Positions 32,964 through 42,074 of a DNA stretch of 64,000 nt are shown piece by piece. The translations under genes and the position numbers were made by a program. Origin of the DNA: Saccharothrix sp. NRRL B-16314 (lineage in GTDB: Bacteria > Actinomycetota > Actinomycetes > Mycobacteriales > Pseudonocardiaceae); assembly GCF_000716595.1 (NCBI RefSeq), contig NZ_JNXC01000008.1, positions 261,822 to 325,821 on the forward strand, written 5' to 3'. Positions within the stretch are counted from its first letter, which is position 1; every line of letters begins with the position of its first letter. The notes below the pieces were generated by a model. It was not told the origin of the DNA. It searched no databases and was given only the letters and a program-made list of their open reading frames with translations.

Positions 32964-33824
32964 ATGTTGATCGGCGTGAACGTCCCCAACTTCGGGCCGG
33001 GAACCCGCCCCGAAGTGCTCCGCGACTGGGCACGCACGGTGGAAGGCCTCGGGTTCGACCTGCTCATGGTGTCCGACCACGTGGCGATCACCCCCGACGT
33101 GGCCGCGCAGTACCCTGCGCCCTTCTACGACCCGTTCACCACGCTGTCCTGGCTCGCCGGGACCACCGAGCGGATCGCCCTCGGCACGACCGTGCTCATC
33201 GCGCCCTACCGGCACCCGCTGCTCGTCGCCAGGATGGCCGCGAACCTCAACGACCTCAGCGGCGGCAGGTTCGTGCTCGGTGTCGGCATCGGCTGGGCCC
33301 GCCAGGAGTTCGAGGCGCTCGGCGTACCGTTCCACCGCCGGGGCGCGCTGACCGACGAGCTGATCACGACCGTCCGCGAGGCGTGGCGCGACGACGGCTA
33401 CCGCGCCGGCAGCATCCCGGTCTGGGTCGGCGGGCACGGCGACGCCGCGCTGAGGCGCGCGGTCCGGCTCGGCGACGGCTGGCACCCGCTGCGGCAGACA
33501 CCCGCCGGCTGGCGGGCTTCCCTGGCCCGGTTGAAGGAGATCGCCGACGACGAGGGTCGTCCGGTCCCTGGTCTCGCGCCCCGCATCCTGTTGCGGGTGA
33601 CCGAGGCGCCGGTGGACGACCGGAGGCTCGGCGAAGGCACGCTCGACCAGGTCGCGCAAGACCTCGAAGACCTGCGCGCGGACGGCGTCCAAGCCGTCGT
33701 GCTCGACCCGTTCGTCGGTGACCCAGAAGAAACACGGCACCCGCACGCCCCGTGGCGCATGCTGGCCGCCGTCCGTGAGCTGTCGGAGCTGTCGGAGTTG
33801 TCGGACAAGAAGGAGACGCAGTGA
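32964..33824 (+). CDS. LLM-class F420-dependent oxidoreductase
   Basis: A 286-residue luciferase-family enzyme (TIGR03619-like). MLIGVNVPNFGPGTRPEVLRDWARTVEGLGFDLLMVSDHVAITPDV, TTLSWLAGTTERIALGTTVLIAPYRHPLLVARMAANLNDLSGGRFVLGVGIGW and IPVWVGGHGDAALRRAVRLGDGWHP are the defining blocks, ending in PGxxW-like context. No ribosome site but TAGTCT six bases upstream, so probably leaderless. Overlaps the deaminase gene (GTGA). Confidence 0.92.
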   Translation: MLIGVNVPNFGPGTRPEVLRDWARTVEGLGFDLLMVSDHVAITPDVAAQYPAPFYDPFTTLSWLAGTTERIALGTTVLIAPYRHPLLVARMAANLNDLSGGRFVLGVGIGWARQEFEALGVPFHRRGALTDELITTVREAWRDDGYRAGSIPVWVGGHGDAALRRAVRLGDGWHPLRQTPAGWRASLARLKEIADDEGRPVPGLAPRILLRVTEAPVDDRRLGEGTLDQVAQDLEDLRADGVQAVVLDPFVGDPEETRHPHAPWRMLAAVRELSELSELSDKKETQ

Positions 33825-34237
33825 ACCCGGAACACCTGCGGCGGGCCATCGCGCTGGCCGCCGAGGCACGCGCGGCCGGCAACCCACCGTTCGGGTCGCT
33901 ACTGGTAGGCCCGGACGGGTCTGTCCTGGTCGAGGAACGCAACACCACCCTCACCGACCGCGACATCAGCGCGCACCCCGAGCTGAAGGTGGCCCGTTGG
34001 GCAGCGCGGGAACTGGACCCGCAGACCGCGGCGAAGACCACCATGTACACCAGCTGCGAACCGTGCGGCATGTGCGCCGGCGCGCTGGCCCGGTCCGGGA
34101 TCGGCCACGTGGTCTTCGCCCTGTCGGCTGAGCAACTCGACGGACTGCGCACCGCAGGTGGCTTCCCGCCCGTGCCTGCCGACGGCCCGCACCTGTACGA
34201 GGCAGCGAAGGCCCCCGTCGAGGGGTACTACCCATGA
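33821..34237 (+). CDS. CMP/dCMP-type zinc deaminase (nucleoside/guanine deaminase-like)
   Basis: A 138-residue deaminase with the zinc signature: HPE (the catalytic Glu proton shuttle) near residue 53 and SCEPCGMCAGAL (PCxxC) near residue 84. N-terminal LAAEARAAGNPPFGSLLVGPDG matches tRNA-adenosine/guanine-deaminase-like enzymes. GTG start in a GTGA overlap with the LLM gene; AAGGAG upstream. Likely deaminates a nucleobase-like compound processed by the LLM enzyme; this is inference. Confidence 0.92.
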   Translation: MNPEHLRRAIALAAEARAAGNPPFGSLLVGPDGSVLVEERNTTLTDRDISAHPELKVARWAARELDPQTAAKTTMYTSCEPCGMCAGALARSGIGHVVFALSAEQLDGLRTAGGFPPVPADGPHLYEAAKAPVEGYYP

Positions 34238-34732
34238 CGCGCTCAGTCGCTGAAACCTGACCTGGTCGAGTGAAGTCGAATCGGTGACGGCTGCGGCGGC
34301 CGTGGACCGAGCCTCATCGCAGCTCGGCCCAACCGGCTACCAGCCGCTGCTCTGTGCGACACCCTGTTCTGACCAGCCGACGCTGCCGGATCGTTGTCGC
34401 CGAGATTCAGCCGGCCGATGCCGGTTCAGCGATCTGGCACCGGCCGGCCCTCCCTTCGAGCGCCGAGGTGGTCCGGGAGCACACGGCCTGACGGCCTGGA
34501 TCGAGCCGCCGCCGCCGGGCCCGATGGCGCACGCGCGCCACGCGTATCAGGTCACCCTGGCGGACCAGGGTGCGGTCAGACAGCGGAAGGGGAGACAGAC
34601 GACGATGTTCCCGGTCGAGGCATCGGATCTTGGTCGACTGCTGCCTCACCGGAAGCCCCGCCGCCGCGCTGCCATGCCTCAGCCTTCGACGGTTCGCTCC
34701 GGGCTCGTGTTGTGCCCGTGCCCCGGCGTCCA
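34238..34732. other. intergenic region, nothing recognised
   Basis: About 495 bases between convergent genes (deaminase, DHA2 exporter). I see no intact gene, no named repeat and no convincing relic. Confidence 0.5.
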
Positions 34733-36319
34733 TCAACTTCGTGGCGCCTGGGCGGCAATGGGCTCGGAACTGCCGGCGTCTTCGTGCTCCGGCTCCGGAA
34801 CCGGGTCCTTCTTTCCGTTGGCCGGCAACGTGCAGAGCAGCACAACCGCTCCGAGGAGTGCGACGACCGCGATCCAACCAGCGCCGACGTGCATGGCGTG
34901 GACGAACGCATCGTCAGCGGCCCGAGCAAGAGCGGGCTGGTCGATGGCGGTGGCGACGTGGCGTGCCTGTTCGGCGGAAACCCGCGCCTGGTCCTGCACT
35001 GGGACTGGTGCCCCCATCAGCGAGGGTTCGATCGTTCGCCGGTACACGATCGACATGATCGTGCCGCCCACGGCGATTCCGATCACACTGCCGGTTTGCC
35101 GCACGGTGTTGGTGACGGCCGATCCGGCCCCGGCCTGTTCCAACGGCAGGTCGCCGATCAACGCGGCTGTGACGGGGCCGATCACCATGCCGATCGAGAG
35201 CCCCTGCACCAGCAACAGGAACTCGATCCAGGCGAGTGGAGTCTGCAGTCCGAGGAACCCGTAGCCGCCGATGGTCAACGCAGCCACCGCCAGCGCCGGC
35301 ACGGTGATGACACGCACCGACAGGCGGCGAACCAGGCGTGCGGCAAGGGGTGCCCCCACGAGCGCGCCGACTGCGGTCGGGATGTTGGCCAAACCAGCCT
35401 GCATCGGCGTGAACCCGAGCGCGCCCTGCAGGTAGAACGCGTTGTAGAAGGTGATGGCGGCCACCGCGAAGAGCAGCAGGCCCAACGCCACGTTGCCGCC
35501 GCCGAACGTGCGTTGCGCGAGCAGTCGCGGGTCGAAGCCGGGCACCTTGACGCGCAACTCGACCACGACGAAAACGGCCAGCAGCACCAGCCCTGCAACG
35601 ATCGGCGCCCAGACGTCCACGCGGCTCCACGCAGCCACCTGCCCCGCCTGGATCAGCCCGTAGGACAGCGCCACGAGCCCGCCGATCGACAGCAGCATCC
35701 CGGTGAAGTCCAGTGGCCGCCGCGTCGGGCTGCGGAAGTTCGGGACCAGCACCGCGAGGCCGGCCAGCGCCAACGCCGCGACCGGGACGTTGATCAGGAA
35801 GACCGAGCCCCACCAGAAGTGATCGAGCAGGAACCCCGCCAGCACCGGGCCGGCAACCATCCCGACGCCAGCCGACGTCGAGAAAATGCCGATCGCGGCA
35901 GCCCGCGCGGGGCCGGTGAAGGTCCACATGAGGACTGCCAGCATGGCGGGCGTGATCAGCGCGCTGCCGACGCCCATCGCGGCCCGAGCCGCGATCAACT
36001 GGCCCGCATTGCTTGCGCACGCCGCCCACAACGAGGAACCGGCGAAGATCGTCAAACCACCCGAGAACACCGTCCGGTGACCGAACCGGTCACCCAGTGC
36101 ACCGGCAGTGAACATCAACGTGGCAAAGGTCAGGGTGTACGAACCGGTCGCCCATTGCAGCTCACCGGGATCAGCCCCCAGCCCACGGACCGGGTCGGCC
36201 AGCGTCTCCAGCGTGGTACTCAGGACGGTGTTGTCCAGCCAAATCAGCACCGAACACAGCATGAGGACGGCAAGAATCAACTGCTGCCTGAACTTCGACA
36301 GCGTTGGCGGTGCGGTCAT
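34733..36319 (-). CDS. MFS multidrug exporter, DHA2 family (EmrB/QacA type)
   Basis: A 528-residue transporter with fourteen hydrophobic segments. Motif D1-like LIWLDNTVLSTTLETL in helix 1, GDRFGHR in loop 2-3 and the antiporter motif C (GIFSTSAGVGMVAGPVLAG) in helix 5 identify the 14-TM drug:H+ antiporter branch. ATG at 36319 with GAAGGTG upstream; an in-frame start further upstream would run through the promoter. TTGACG-17-TATGGT promoter upstream. Exports toxic compounds or an own product; no linked repressor. Confidence 0.94.
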   Translation of the reverse strand: MTAPPTLSKFRQQLILAVLMLCSVLIWLDNTVLSTTLETLADPVRGLGADPGELQWATGSYTLTFATLMFTAGALGDRFGHRTVFSGGLTIFAGSSLWAACASNAGQLIAARAAMGVGSALITPAMLAVLMWTFTGPARAAAIGIFSTSAGVGMVAGPVLAGFLLDHFWWGSVFLINVPVAALALAGLAVLVPNFRSPTRRPLDFTGMLLSIGGLVALSYGLIQAGQVAAWSRVDVWAPIVAGLVLLAVFVVVELRVKVPGFDPRLLAQRTFGGGNVALGLLLFAVAAITFYNAFYLQGALGFTPMQAGLANIPTAVGALVGAPLAARLVRRLSVRVITVPALAVAALTIGGYGFLGLQTPLAWIEFLLLVQGLSIGMVIGPVTAALIGDLPLEQAGAGSAVTNTVRQTGSVIGIAVGGTIMSIVYRRTIEPSLMGAPVPVQDQARVSAEQARHVATAIDQPALARAADDAFVHAMHVGAGWIAVVALLGAVVLLCTLPANGKKDPVPEPEHEDAGSSEPIAAQAPRS

Positions 36320-36356
36320 GAACACCTTCGAATGTCGATCGACGGGAAACGAAGCG

Positions 36357-36385
36357 ACCATAAGCAGCCATTGCGACGCCGTCAA
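36357..36385 (-). promoter_or_regulatory. promoter of the DHA2 exporter
   Basis: On the minus strand TTGACG (36385-36380) and TATGGT (36362-36357) are separated by exactly 17 bases, about 40 bases upstream of the ATG. Confidence 0.7.
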
Positions 36386-36571
36386 GTTCGAAGGTTCTTA
36401 CCGACACTGTTGCAAGCGAACCGATTCCATGCCTCTCTGCCGCATTTGCGTGCTGAACGATTCTGTGCCCTCTGAAGGACTTCCGACGTAGCAGATTTCA
36501 CGGGTCATGAGGTTGCGGCCGAGCTGATTTCATGCCTTCCGCGCCGCTCAGCGAAACGCCAGCCGCCAACA

Positions 36572-36614
36572 GCCCTGCCGCCGGCACACGCTCTGCATGT
36601 ACCGGCGGCAGGGC
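36572..36614 (-). terminator. terminator hairpin of the I36 inhibitor gene
   Basis: GCCCTGCCGCCGG (36572-36584) pairs perfectly over 13 bases with CCGGCGGCAGGGC (36602-36614), 30 bases beyond the stop. Confidence 0.75.
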
Positions 36615-36644
36615 ACCGGCGCGGATCCGCCACAACGGCCGGAT

Positions 36645-37073
36645 CTAGACCTGCACGAACCTGTGGGACGCGTTCTCCCTCTGCATGGCCGCGATCAGGT
36701 TTCCGGATTCACCGGGAAGGTACGTGTCCGAGATACCGCCGTACCCGCTGTTGAAGTAGACGGTAACCCGGTTCGAGGTGGTGCGATTCCACGCCGACAA
36801 CGCATTGTTCTTCACGCACTGGCCCTGACCCGCGCCAGTGCTCTTGTAGTCGTAGCACGTCGGCTGCGTGTCACCGTAGTTCGAGATCGAGCCGTTGAAG
36901 TCCGACAGCGACCCGGTCAGTCCGTACCCGTAGTACAGGCAGAACTCCCCCACCTCGCAGACCCCGTTGCGGGGCGTCGCCGCACTGGCCGCGCTGGTCA
37001 CGGCCACGACCAGCACGATGCTCGCCCCCACGACGGACAAGATCCGAGCCAGACGCCTTCCGATTGTTCGCAA
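36645..37073 (-). CDS. secreted peptidase inhibitor family I36-type protein
   Basis: A 142-residue exported protein. TTG start at 37073 with GGGAGG seven bases upstream. Signal peptide to about AASAA (residue ~27). The mature domain begins GVCEVGEFCLYYGYGLTGSLSDF, the beta/gamma-crystallin-like start of the I36 (SMPI, Streptomyces metalloproteinase inhibitor) family, with four Cys that can form two disulfides and a VTVYFNSGYGG second half. Likely inhibits an extracellular protease. Monocistronic. Confidence 0.86.
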   Translation of the reverse strand: MRTIGRRLARILSVVGASIVLVVAVTSAASAATPRNGVCEVGEFCLYYGYGLTGSLSDFNGSISNYGDTQPTCYDYKSTGAGQGQCVKNNALSAWNRTTSNRVTVYFNSGYGGISDTYLPGESGNLIAAMQRENASHRFVQV

Positions 37074-37822
37074 CTGAACCCTCCCATATTGATCCACAAT
37101 TCCCCTACGTGTGCGCGATGGCACCAAGGCCATGGTTTCGCAATCGACCACGACTTGGAACCCAAACGCCAAGAATCACCTGATCCAACCAACACCCACC
37201 CCGGATGGACTATGAATTCCAATCCGCAGAAATACGGACCCCGCAATGACAGCATGTCCCGCACCCATCACCGCAAGGGTCCGAGCACCCCTTTCGACCG
37301 GCCCACAGGCTGATCATCAGGTCTTTCGGCATGAATTTCCGTAGGCGGTTCCGGGGTGGAATCGGCCGAGCGGGCCGTACGAATGGCGTCGCGCGGAGCA
37401 GGAGCCTGCGCGCGGGGTGGAGGGAACAGGCCGGTCGTCGTGGAGGTGCAGGACCGACTCCTGGAGCTTCTGGCGGAAGTCGGTGGAGCGCGAACAGCAG
37501 TTCGGTCCAGGCGCTGTCGTGGCGCGGCCCCACCTACGAGCACGTCCGCAAGCAGCACAGCAACTCTGCCTGAGCGACTGCGACTTCCTTACCACGTCAG
37601 GTGCCGGCGGGTGGGTGAAGTACGCGAACGTCGGGCGGACGACCCGGGTGAAAGCGAACTCGCGAGCCGGACGCCGGACGTCGACCTGGTCACGCCGGCC
37701 GAGCTCGACCAAACCGTTACGCCGCTGTAGGGCGTTCACCTGACACCGGTGAATTCGCCGCGCTCGTAGGCTGACAACCAGCACGTATTGCATTGGTCTT
37801 CGATCCAGAGGTTGTGTAGGTA
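37074..37822. other. intergenic region, nothing definite
   Basis: About 750 bases between divergent genes. A minus-strand frame around 37460-37530 (HDSAWTELLFALHRLPPEAP) has protein-like composition and may be a relic, but no family is recognisable. Confidence 0.4.
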
Positions 37823-38842
37823 ATGGGGTTGAGTCGTCGGCTGGCCGCGATCGTGGGGGTCGTGGCGCTATCGGCCGTCGGGGGCTGCGGCTCCGGTGGT
37901 CCGTTCACTTCGTCGGTCGCCGGGAAGGCCGCGGCCGAGCCGCAGCCGGTCGAATCGCAGCCTGCCGAACCGGCGGGGTTCGACGAATGCAGCCTGCTCA
38001 CACCGAAGGAGGTGGCCGGGACGCTCGGCGTACCGGCCATGCACATCACGTTGCGGGAGACGTTGACGCAGGACGACGGCACCCGCCTCGCCGCGTGCGC
38101 GTATGCCACCGAGAACACTCCTGGTGTCGCCGGGATGGTCGTCAACGTGGTGGCCGATACGGATGCCGAGCGGTTCTTCGCGCCGTTCAAGAAGTACAAG
38201 AACGTGCGGGACGTCGCCAAGCTGGGTGACCAGGCCAAGGTGATCGGGTACGAGGCCAAGGAGCTCAAGGCGCATTACCGGGAGATCAGGGTGCTCTCCG
38301 GTCACACCGGTCTGCACCTCTGGTACAGCTACAGCGACGCGCCCGGCGGTATGCCGGAGGCCGACGGCGAGAAGGTGGCCCTGCTGCTCACCGCCGCCGT
38401 CGAGAAGCTTCCCGAACAGGTGACGATCACGTCCCGTGCGGTCGAGGGCGCGTGCGCCGACGTCGACCTCGCCGAAATTTCGGAGGTGGTCGGCGACAAG
38501 CTGACCACGTCCCGTTCCGTGGTGGGCACCGCCGGCGCGGCGCACTGCCAGTTCAGCGGCGAACAAGCGGCAGTCGCGATCACCGTGGTCAGCGAACCCG
38601 AACGGGTCAAGCGGATGACCGTGGCGGCGAAGGACGTGAACGCACCGGACGTCGGCGACGGGGCCCGGTTGTCCATCGGGGCGAGCGACGCGGGTCAAGG
38701 ACCGCTGTACGCCACGGTGAACCTGGAGGACAAGGTCCTCAAGGTGATCGCGGCGTACGGGCCGAAGGTCGGCACGGTCAAGCAGCCGAGGCCACAGGAC
38801 CAGCAGATGGTCAAGGCGATCGCAAAGGTGGTCGGCGGATGA
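37823..38842 (+). CDS. DUF3558-like lipoprotein
   Basis: A 339-residue lipoprotein: RRLAAIVGVVALSAVGGC puts the lipidated Cys at residue 22. Two similar halves each begin with a Cys-containing segment (FDECSLLTPKEVAGTLG, residues ~53-69; GACADVDLAEISEVVGDK, ~215-232) and a second Cys (AACAYATE; AHCQFSGE). This is the DUF3558 pattern of Pseudonocardiales/Mycobacteriales surface lipoproteins, here duplicated. Function unknown. Its stop overlaps the start of a decayed membrane-protein gene (ATGA). Confidence 0.8.
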   Translation: MGLSRRLAAIVGVVALSAVGGCGSGGPFTSSVAGKAAAEPQPVESQPAEPAGFDECSLLTPKEVAGTLGVPAMHITLRETLTQDDGTRLAACAYATENTPGVAGMVVNVVADTDAERFFAPFKKYKNVRDVAKLGDQAKVIGYEAKELKAHYREIRVLSGHTGLHLWYSYSDAPGGMPEADGEKVALLLTAAVEKLPEQVTITSRAVEGACADVDLAEISEVVGDKLTTSRSVVGTAGAAHCQFSGEQAAVAITVVSEPERVKRMTVAAKDVNAPDVGDGARLSIGASDAGQGPLYATVNLEDKVLKVIAAYGPKVGTVKQPRPQDQQMVKAIAKVVGG

Positions 38843-39183
38843 ACCACCAGCCGGGCCACTTCGGCCCCGCCCACCACACCCCGCCACCGCCCGGCCAGGC
38901 GCGCCCCGGTCGAAGAAGCCGATCGTGCTCACGGCGATCATCGGCGTGCTGGTCCTGATCGGCGCGGGCGTGGCCGGCGTGGTGTTCCTGTCCGGTGACG
39001 ACCGGCCGGACCGACCGTCCATGGCAGCGAACCAGCACTTCGACGGCCTGACGTTCCCTGACCCGGCGGCGCTCGCCTAGGACAAGGGCCCGGACGCCGT
39101 GTGCGAAGCGGTCGGCAAGACCATGCTCGCCCGCGGTTACCCACTGTTGAGCGTCACCGACGCCAAGGGCGTCCCGTCCTCGA
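38839..39183 (+). pseudogene. frameshifted and truncated membrane-anchored protein, partner of the DUF3558 gene
   Basis: The ATG overlaps the lipoprotein stop. The start frame gives MNHQPGHFGPAHHTPPPPGQ, a Pro/His-rich cytoplasmic tail, and then goes out of frame near 38910. In the next frame the sequence continues KKPIVLTAIIGVLVLIGAG and VAGVVFLSG, a transmembrane helix, then an extracellular part up to a TAG at 39078-39080. It resumes with PDAVCEAVGKTMLARGY until it runs into the convergent gene. One frameshift, one stop and loss of the end show decay, though sequencing error could explain the frameshift. Confidence 0.72.
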
Positions 39184-39915
39184 TCAGGTGTGGGCGCTCG
39201 GGTCTGGTCTCTCGGTGAGCTCCCACCGGTCGCCGTGACCCATGGCGATCGTGATCGCCTCGATCACCCGCCGGGCCGCCGCCGGATCATCGACGAAGCT
39301 GACGGCGGCTTTGAGGTCGACCTGCGGCCCGCCGGCGAGGCTCGCGGCCACGGCGATCATTTTCCGGTCACGGTCCGGCACTTCGGCGGCAGCCGCGAAA
39401 CCCACCACCGCCGTCCAACCGGTGAGCTGCCCCATCCGCACGATCTCATTGTCCCACACCAAATCCACGATCTGCACGAGGTCACCGAAGCCCGGCTGGT
39501 CCGGCACCGAGGTGAAGGTCAGCAGGTGCACGGCGGCCCGCCAGCCGAGCGAGGCGCCGGTGGCGACGTCGACCCGCAGGAGGGTCCGAATCAGATCACC
39601 CGTGAACCCGCGGGCGAAGTCCGGCCGCGGAGTCCTCCGATGCAGCGGCGGCGCGGTGTCGGGGTCGGCCAGCAACTCCGCCACCCGCAGGCACTCCACA
39701 CACGGCGGCAACGCGGCGATGTCGACGTACGTGTCACTGGCATACATTTCGTACGCCATGGCCATCCCCCACTGATCCGTGCCCCAGACCGGACGCTCCG
39801 GAGCCGAACACAGCGTGAAACCCGTACTCCCGCCCTCCCCGCCGTAGCTGTGGTCGTCGTCGAGATCCACCGACAGGTGCCGCAACGTGCCGTCCGTACA
39901 CGGTTGAGGTGTCAT
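39184..39915 (-). CDS. hypothetical protein
   Basis: A 243-residue cytoplasmic protein; ATG at 39915 with GAGGAGG five bases upstream. No recognised domain. It contains a Cys-x-x-Cys-like LPPCVECL segment near residue 73 and an alternating helical second half. No membrane segment. Monocistronic; convergent with the decayed gene. Confidence 0.68.
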   Translation of the reverse strand: MTPQPCTDGTLRHLSVDLDDDHSYGGEGGSTGFTLCSAPERPVWGTDQWGMAMAYEMYASDTYVDIAALPPCVECLRVAELLADPDTAPPLHRRTPRPDFARGFTGDLIRTLLRVDVATGASLGWRAAVHLLTFTSVPDQPGFGDLVQIVDLVWDNEIVRMGQLTGWTAVVGFAAAAEVPDRDRKMIAVAASLAGGPQVDLKAAVSFVDDPAAARRVIEAITIAMGHGDRWELTERPDPSAHT

Positions 39916-40189
39916 CGGGTCCTCCTCACCACCGGATGCTTCGACGGTCGCCCGTGACAACAAAGCCTATCCATGCCCGCAACGGGGCCCGCCCCACGCC
40001 GTGGAGGGATGCGTCGGATGCTGACGACGCAGGATGGAAACACCTCCGCGTCATCGGCTCCTCCCTGCCGGTCTACGACAGCGCCTCGATCCCACCCCAC
40101 GTGGCGCTGATCTCGTCCCTGTCCTGCGCACCGGTTTTGACCGTGTCCAAGACCGCCGGTGGGCCCACGCCCGCGACAGCACCTCCCCG
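39916..40189. other. intergenic region upstream of the transposase remnant
   Basis: About 270 bases with no gene; possibly more debris of the same insertion sequence, but nothing can be aligned by eye. Confidence 0.35.
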
Positions 40190-40371
40190 GTCACCCGCGG
40201 CTCCTGCACCTCCATCGAAGGCGAACACCCGGCCCGCACCAGCAAGCTCAAACTCGAACGAGCGTTCTTCCTGGCCGCGCTCGCCGCCCTATCTGCCGGG
40301 CCCACGTCCTGTTCACCATGCTCCGCACCAAGACCCCCTACCAGGCACCGGAGACCACCGCAGCCGCATAA
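40190..40371 (+). mobile_element. IS110-family transposase C-terminal remnant
   Basis: The plus strand reads VTRGSC...GEHPARTSKLKLERAFFLAALAAL in one frame and then, after an internal deletion with frame change, CRAHVLFTMLRTKTPYQAPE and a TAA at 40369-40371. This is the ending of IS110-type transposases (GNKxLKxAxFLSAFAAL ... CRRxDVLFAMLRDGTxYxP) with the middle lost. The preceding ~200 bases may be further debris. A dead insertion-sequence fragment. Confidence 0.65.
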
Positions 40372-40381
40372 CATCACCAGC

Positions 40382-40687
40382 GTGATCGAACTCGACCTCG
40401 CCCAATTCGCTGCGGCCGTGCACGCACACGCGCCGCGGTGGGAACGCGCGGGGATCCGGTGGCAGCTCACGTTCGGCCCCGAGCGCGACAAGTCCGCCGC
40501 TTGGGTCGACTGCGAGACCGGCGACCTGGCAGGCCAGCTCGTCGTGTGGACCAGCGGCGAGGCTGAACTCGACGCCGGTAACCTCGCGACCGGCGTCATC
40601 GACCAGGTTCACTACGAACTGGTGAGCCCGCACGAACTCGGCACCTGCCTGGACGATCTCACGAACTGGCTCACCGAACAGAACTGA
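40382..40687 (+). CDS. small hypothetical protein
   Basis: A 101-residue acidic protein from the GTG at 40382; TAACAT lies seven bases upstream, so the mRNA may be leaderless. IELDLAQFAAAVHAHAPRWERAGIRWQLTFGPERDKSAAWVDCETGDLAGQLVVWTSGEAEL suggests a small alpha/beta fold, similar in style to immunity-type proteins, but no toxin gene is next to it. Right after the transposase remnant. Confidence 0.65.
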   Translation: MIELDLAQFAAAVHAHAPRWERAGIRWQLTFGPERDKSAAWVDCETGDLAGQLVVWTSGEAELDAGNLATGVIDQVHYELVSPHELGTCLDDLTNWLTEQN

Positions 40688-40796
40688 TCGTTCACCGATC
40701 GGCTTCTCCATCTTCACCGAGCCGGTCGCCGGTCAACGTCGGAAAGCTCTTTCCAAGATCGACTCGCCAGGGGACGTCGCAGCGACGGCGCCAGGA

Positions 40797-41171
40797 CTAC
40801 GCTCGCACCTCGGTGGCGATCATTGCCACATCCGGAAGGGCACTTGGGGATACATCCCCATACCAGGCACATTCGAGTGCCGAGAGATATCCATCGGTAG
40901 CCCAGAGCAGGACTTCGCCGAGCAATGCACCCGATTCGCCGACAACTACTGCGTCCACCGGAATCACGCCGACGACACCCGGTGACCGAGGAGCCTCACT
41001 CAGGACCGAGAGGTCGACGCTGACCGAGTCGACTCCCCACCGTCCGACTACCTGCACAAAGTCAACTTGTGCCCGCAGTTCAGCTACCCCCGGGAACTCA
41101 CAGGAAAGGATCGACTCGACCGCAGCCCTCTCACTTGAGCTCAAGGGACGAGGAGTGATCGCAACGGACAC
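40797..41171 (-). CDS. small hypothetical protein
   Basis: A 124-residue protein from the GTG at 41171 (GGAAGGG nine bases upstream). SVAITPRPLSSSERAAVESIL, then VDFVQVVGRWGVDSVSVDLSVL and a beta-rich C-terminal half ending SALECAWYGD. Base composition is less GC-rich than its neighbours, which hints at transfer. No family recognised. Confidence 0.6.
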   Translation of the reverse strand: MSVAITPRPLSSSERAAVESILSCEFPGVAELRAQVDFVQVVGRWGVDSVSVDLSVLSEAPRSPGVVGVIPVDAVVVGESGALLGEVLLWATDGYLSALECAWYGDVSPSALPDVAMIATEVRA

Positions 41172-41263
41172 TGAATGAACCCTTCCGAATGGTCGCGCGC
41201 CCTGGACGATAGCCGCAGTACACCAGACAGTGTTGCCGAACCGGAGTCCGGGCCCGTTCGACA

Positions 41264-41743
41264 TCACCCGCCGGCGCCCAGAGCCGCGAGAACGGGTTCG
41301 GGCGTCAGGCCCGGGAACCGCTCCTGGAAGTCCAGGACCCCGACCCAGGCCGGGCGCAGCGCGATCCGGACCATCCGCAGGCCGGGCATGTCGATCGCCG
41401 CCACGTAGGCGTCGCCTGCCTCCTCCCCCAACCCGGCGCGCTGGATGGCGGCGTACTCGGGCAGCACGCCCTCGACCTCGGCCAGGGTCACCTTCCCGCG
41501 CAGCATCAACACCTGCGGAGGACCGTCGGACGTGTCGATGGTGATCGCCACGTCCGGGCGCGCACGCAGGTCGCGCACCTTGTAGGTGCCTGCGAATGCG
41601 CCGATGACGATCTCGTCGCCGTTCCACAGGAAGTTCACCGGGATCAGCCGCGGCGTGCCGTCCTTGCCGGTGTAGGCCAGCCGCGCCACGAGAGTCGAGT
41701 CGTTCAGCAGGCGCTGCGCGGTGGGCGTGTCCAGCAGTCGCAC
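41264..41743 (-). CDS. PPOX-class (split-barrel) F420-dependent oxidoreductase
   Basis: A 159-residue flavin/F420-binding split barrel: LLNDSTLVARLAYTGKDGTPRLIPVNFLWNGDEIVIGAFAGTYKVRDLRARPDVAITIDTSD, the pyridoxamine-phosphate-oxidase-like signature, with a C-terminal AWVGVLDFQERFPGL. GTG at 41743 is the likely start; the ribosome site (GCAGGGCG) is moderate. Monocistronic, function in the cell unknown. Confidence 0.85.
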   Translation of the reverse strand: MRLLDTPTAQRLLNDSTLVARLAYTGKDGTPRLIPVNFLWNGDEIVIGAFAGTYKVRDLRARPDVAITIDTSDGPPQVLMLRGKVTLAEVEGVLPEYAAIQRAGLGEEAGDAYVAAIDMPGLRMVRIALRPAWVGVLDFQERFPGLTPEPVLAALGAGG

Positions 41744-42074
41744 GTCGCCCTGCGGCAGCCGCGCCTCACCAACCTCCTCCTGGCCCCGTTCACCCCGCAC
41801 CCCAGCTGATCCGAACGACACCGCCTGAGCCGCGACGGCACGGTGATCGGGTGTGGAATGCAGCCAGCCGCCCGGTGACTGGTTCTGTCGTGCAGGCCGG
41901 GGCGATCGAGCACGTCTCACCGGCTGGGCGGGGCGGCGCCCGATACCCCGGAACGGCGACGTGGAGATCGCCGCAACATCCCAACCCGGGAAACGCGGAC
42001 GCGTCCATGGGACCGCCCGACCATCGACGCCATCGTGGCGCACCTCGGCGGGTGGCTCGTGTTCCACGGGTCGG
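41744..42074. other. intergenic region, nothing recognised
   Basis: About 330 bases between the PPOX-type gene and the end of the corrinoid/biosynthetic operon, both on the minus strand. No gene or clear hairpin seen. Confidence 0.45.

Noticed and set aside
37317..37793. Minus-strand reading frame of 158 codons
   Set aside because: Mixed composition, no ribosome site and no recognisable domain; at most a relic is noted in the intergenic entry.
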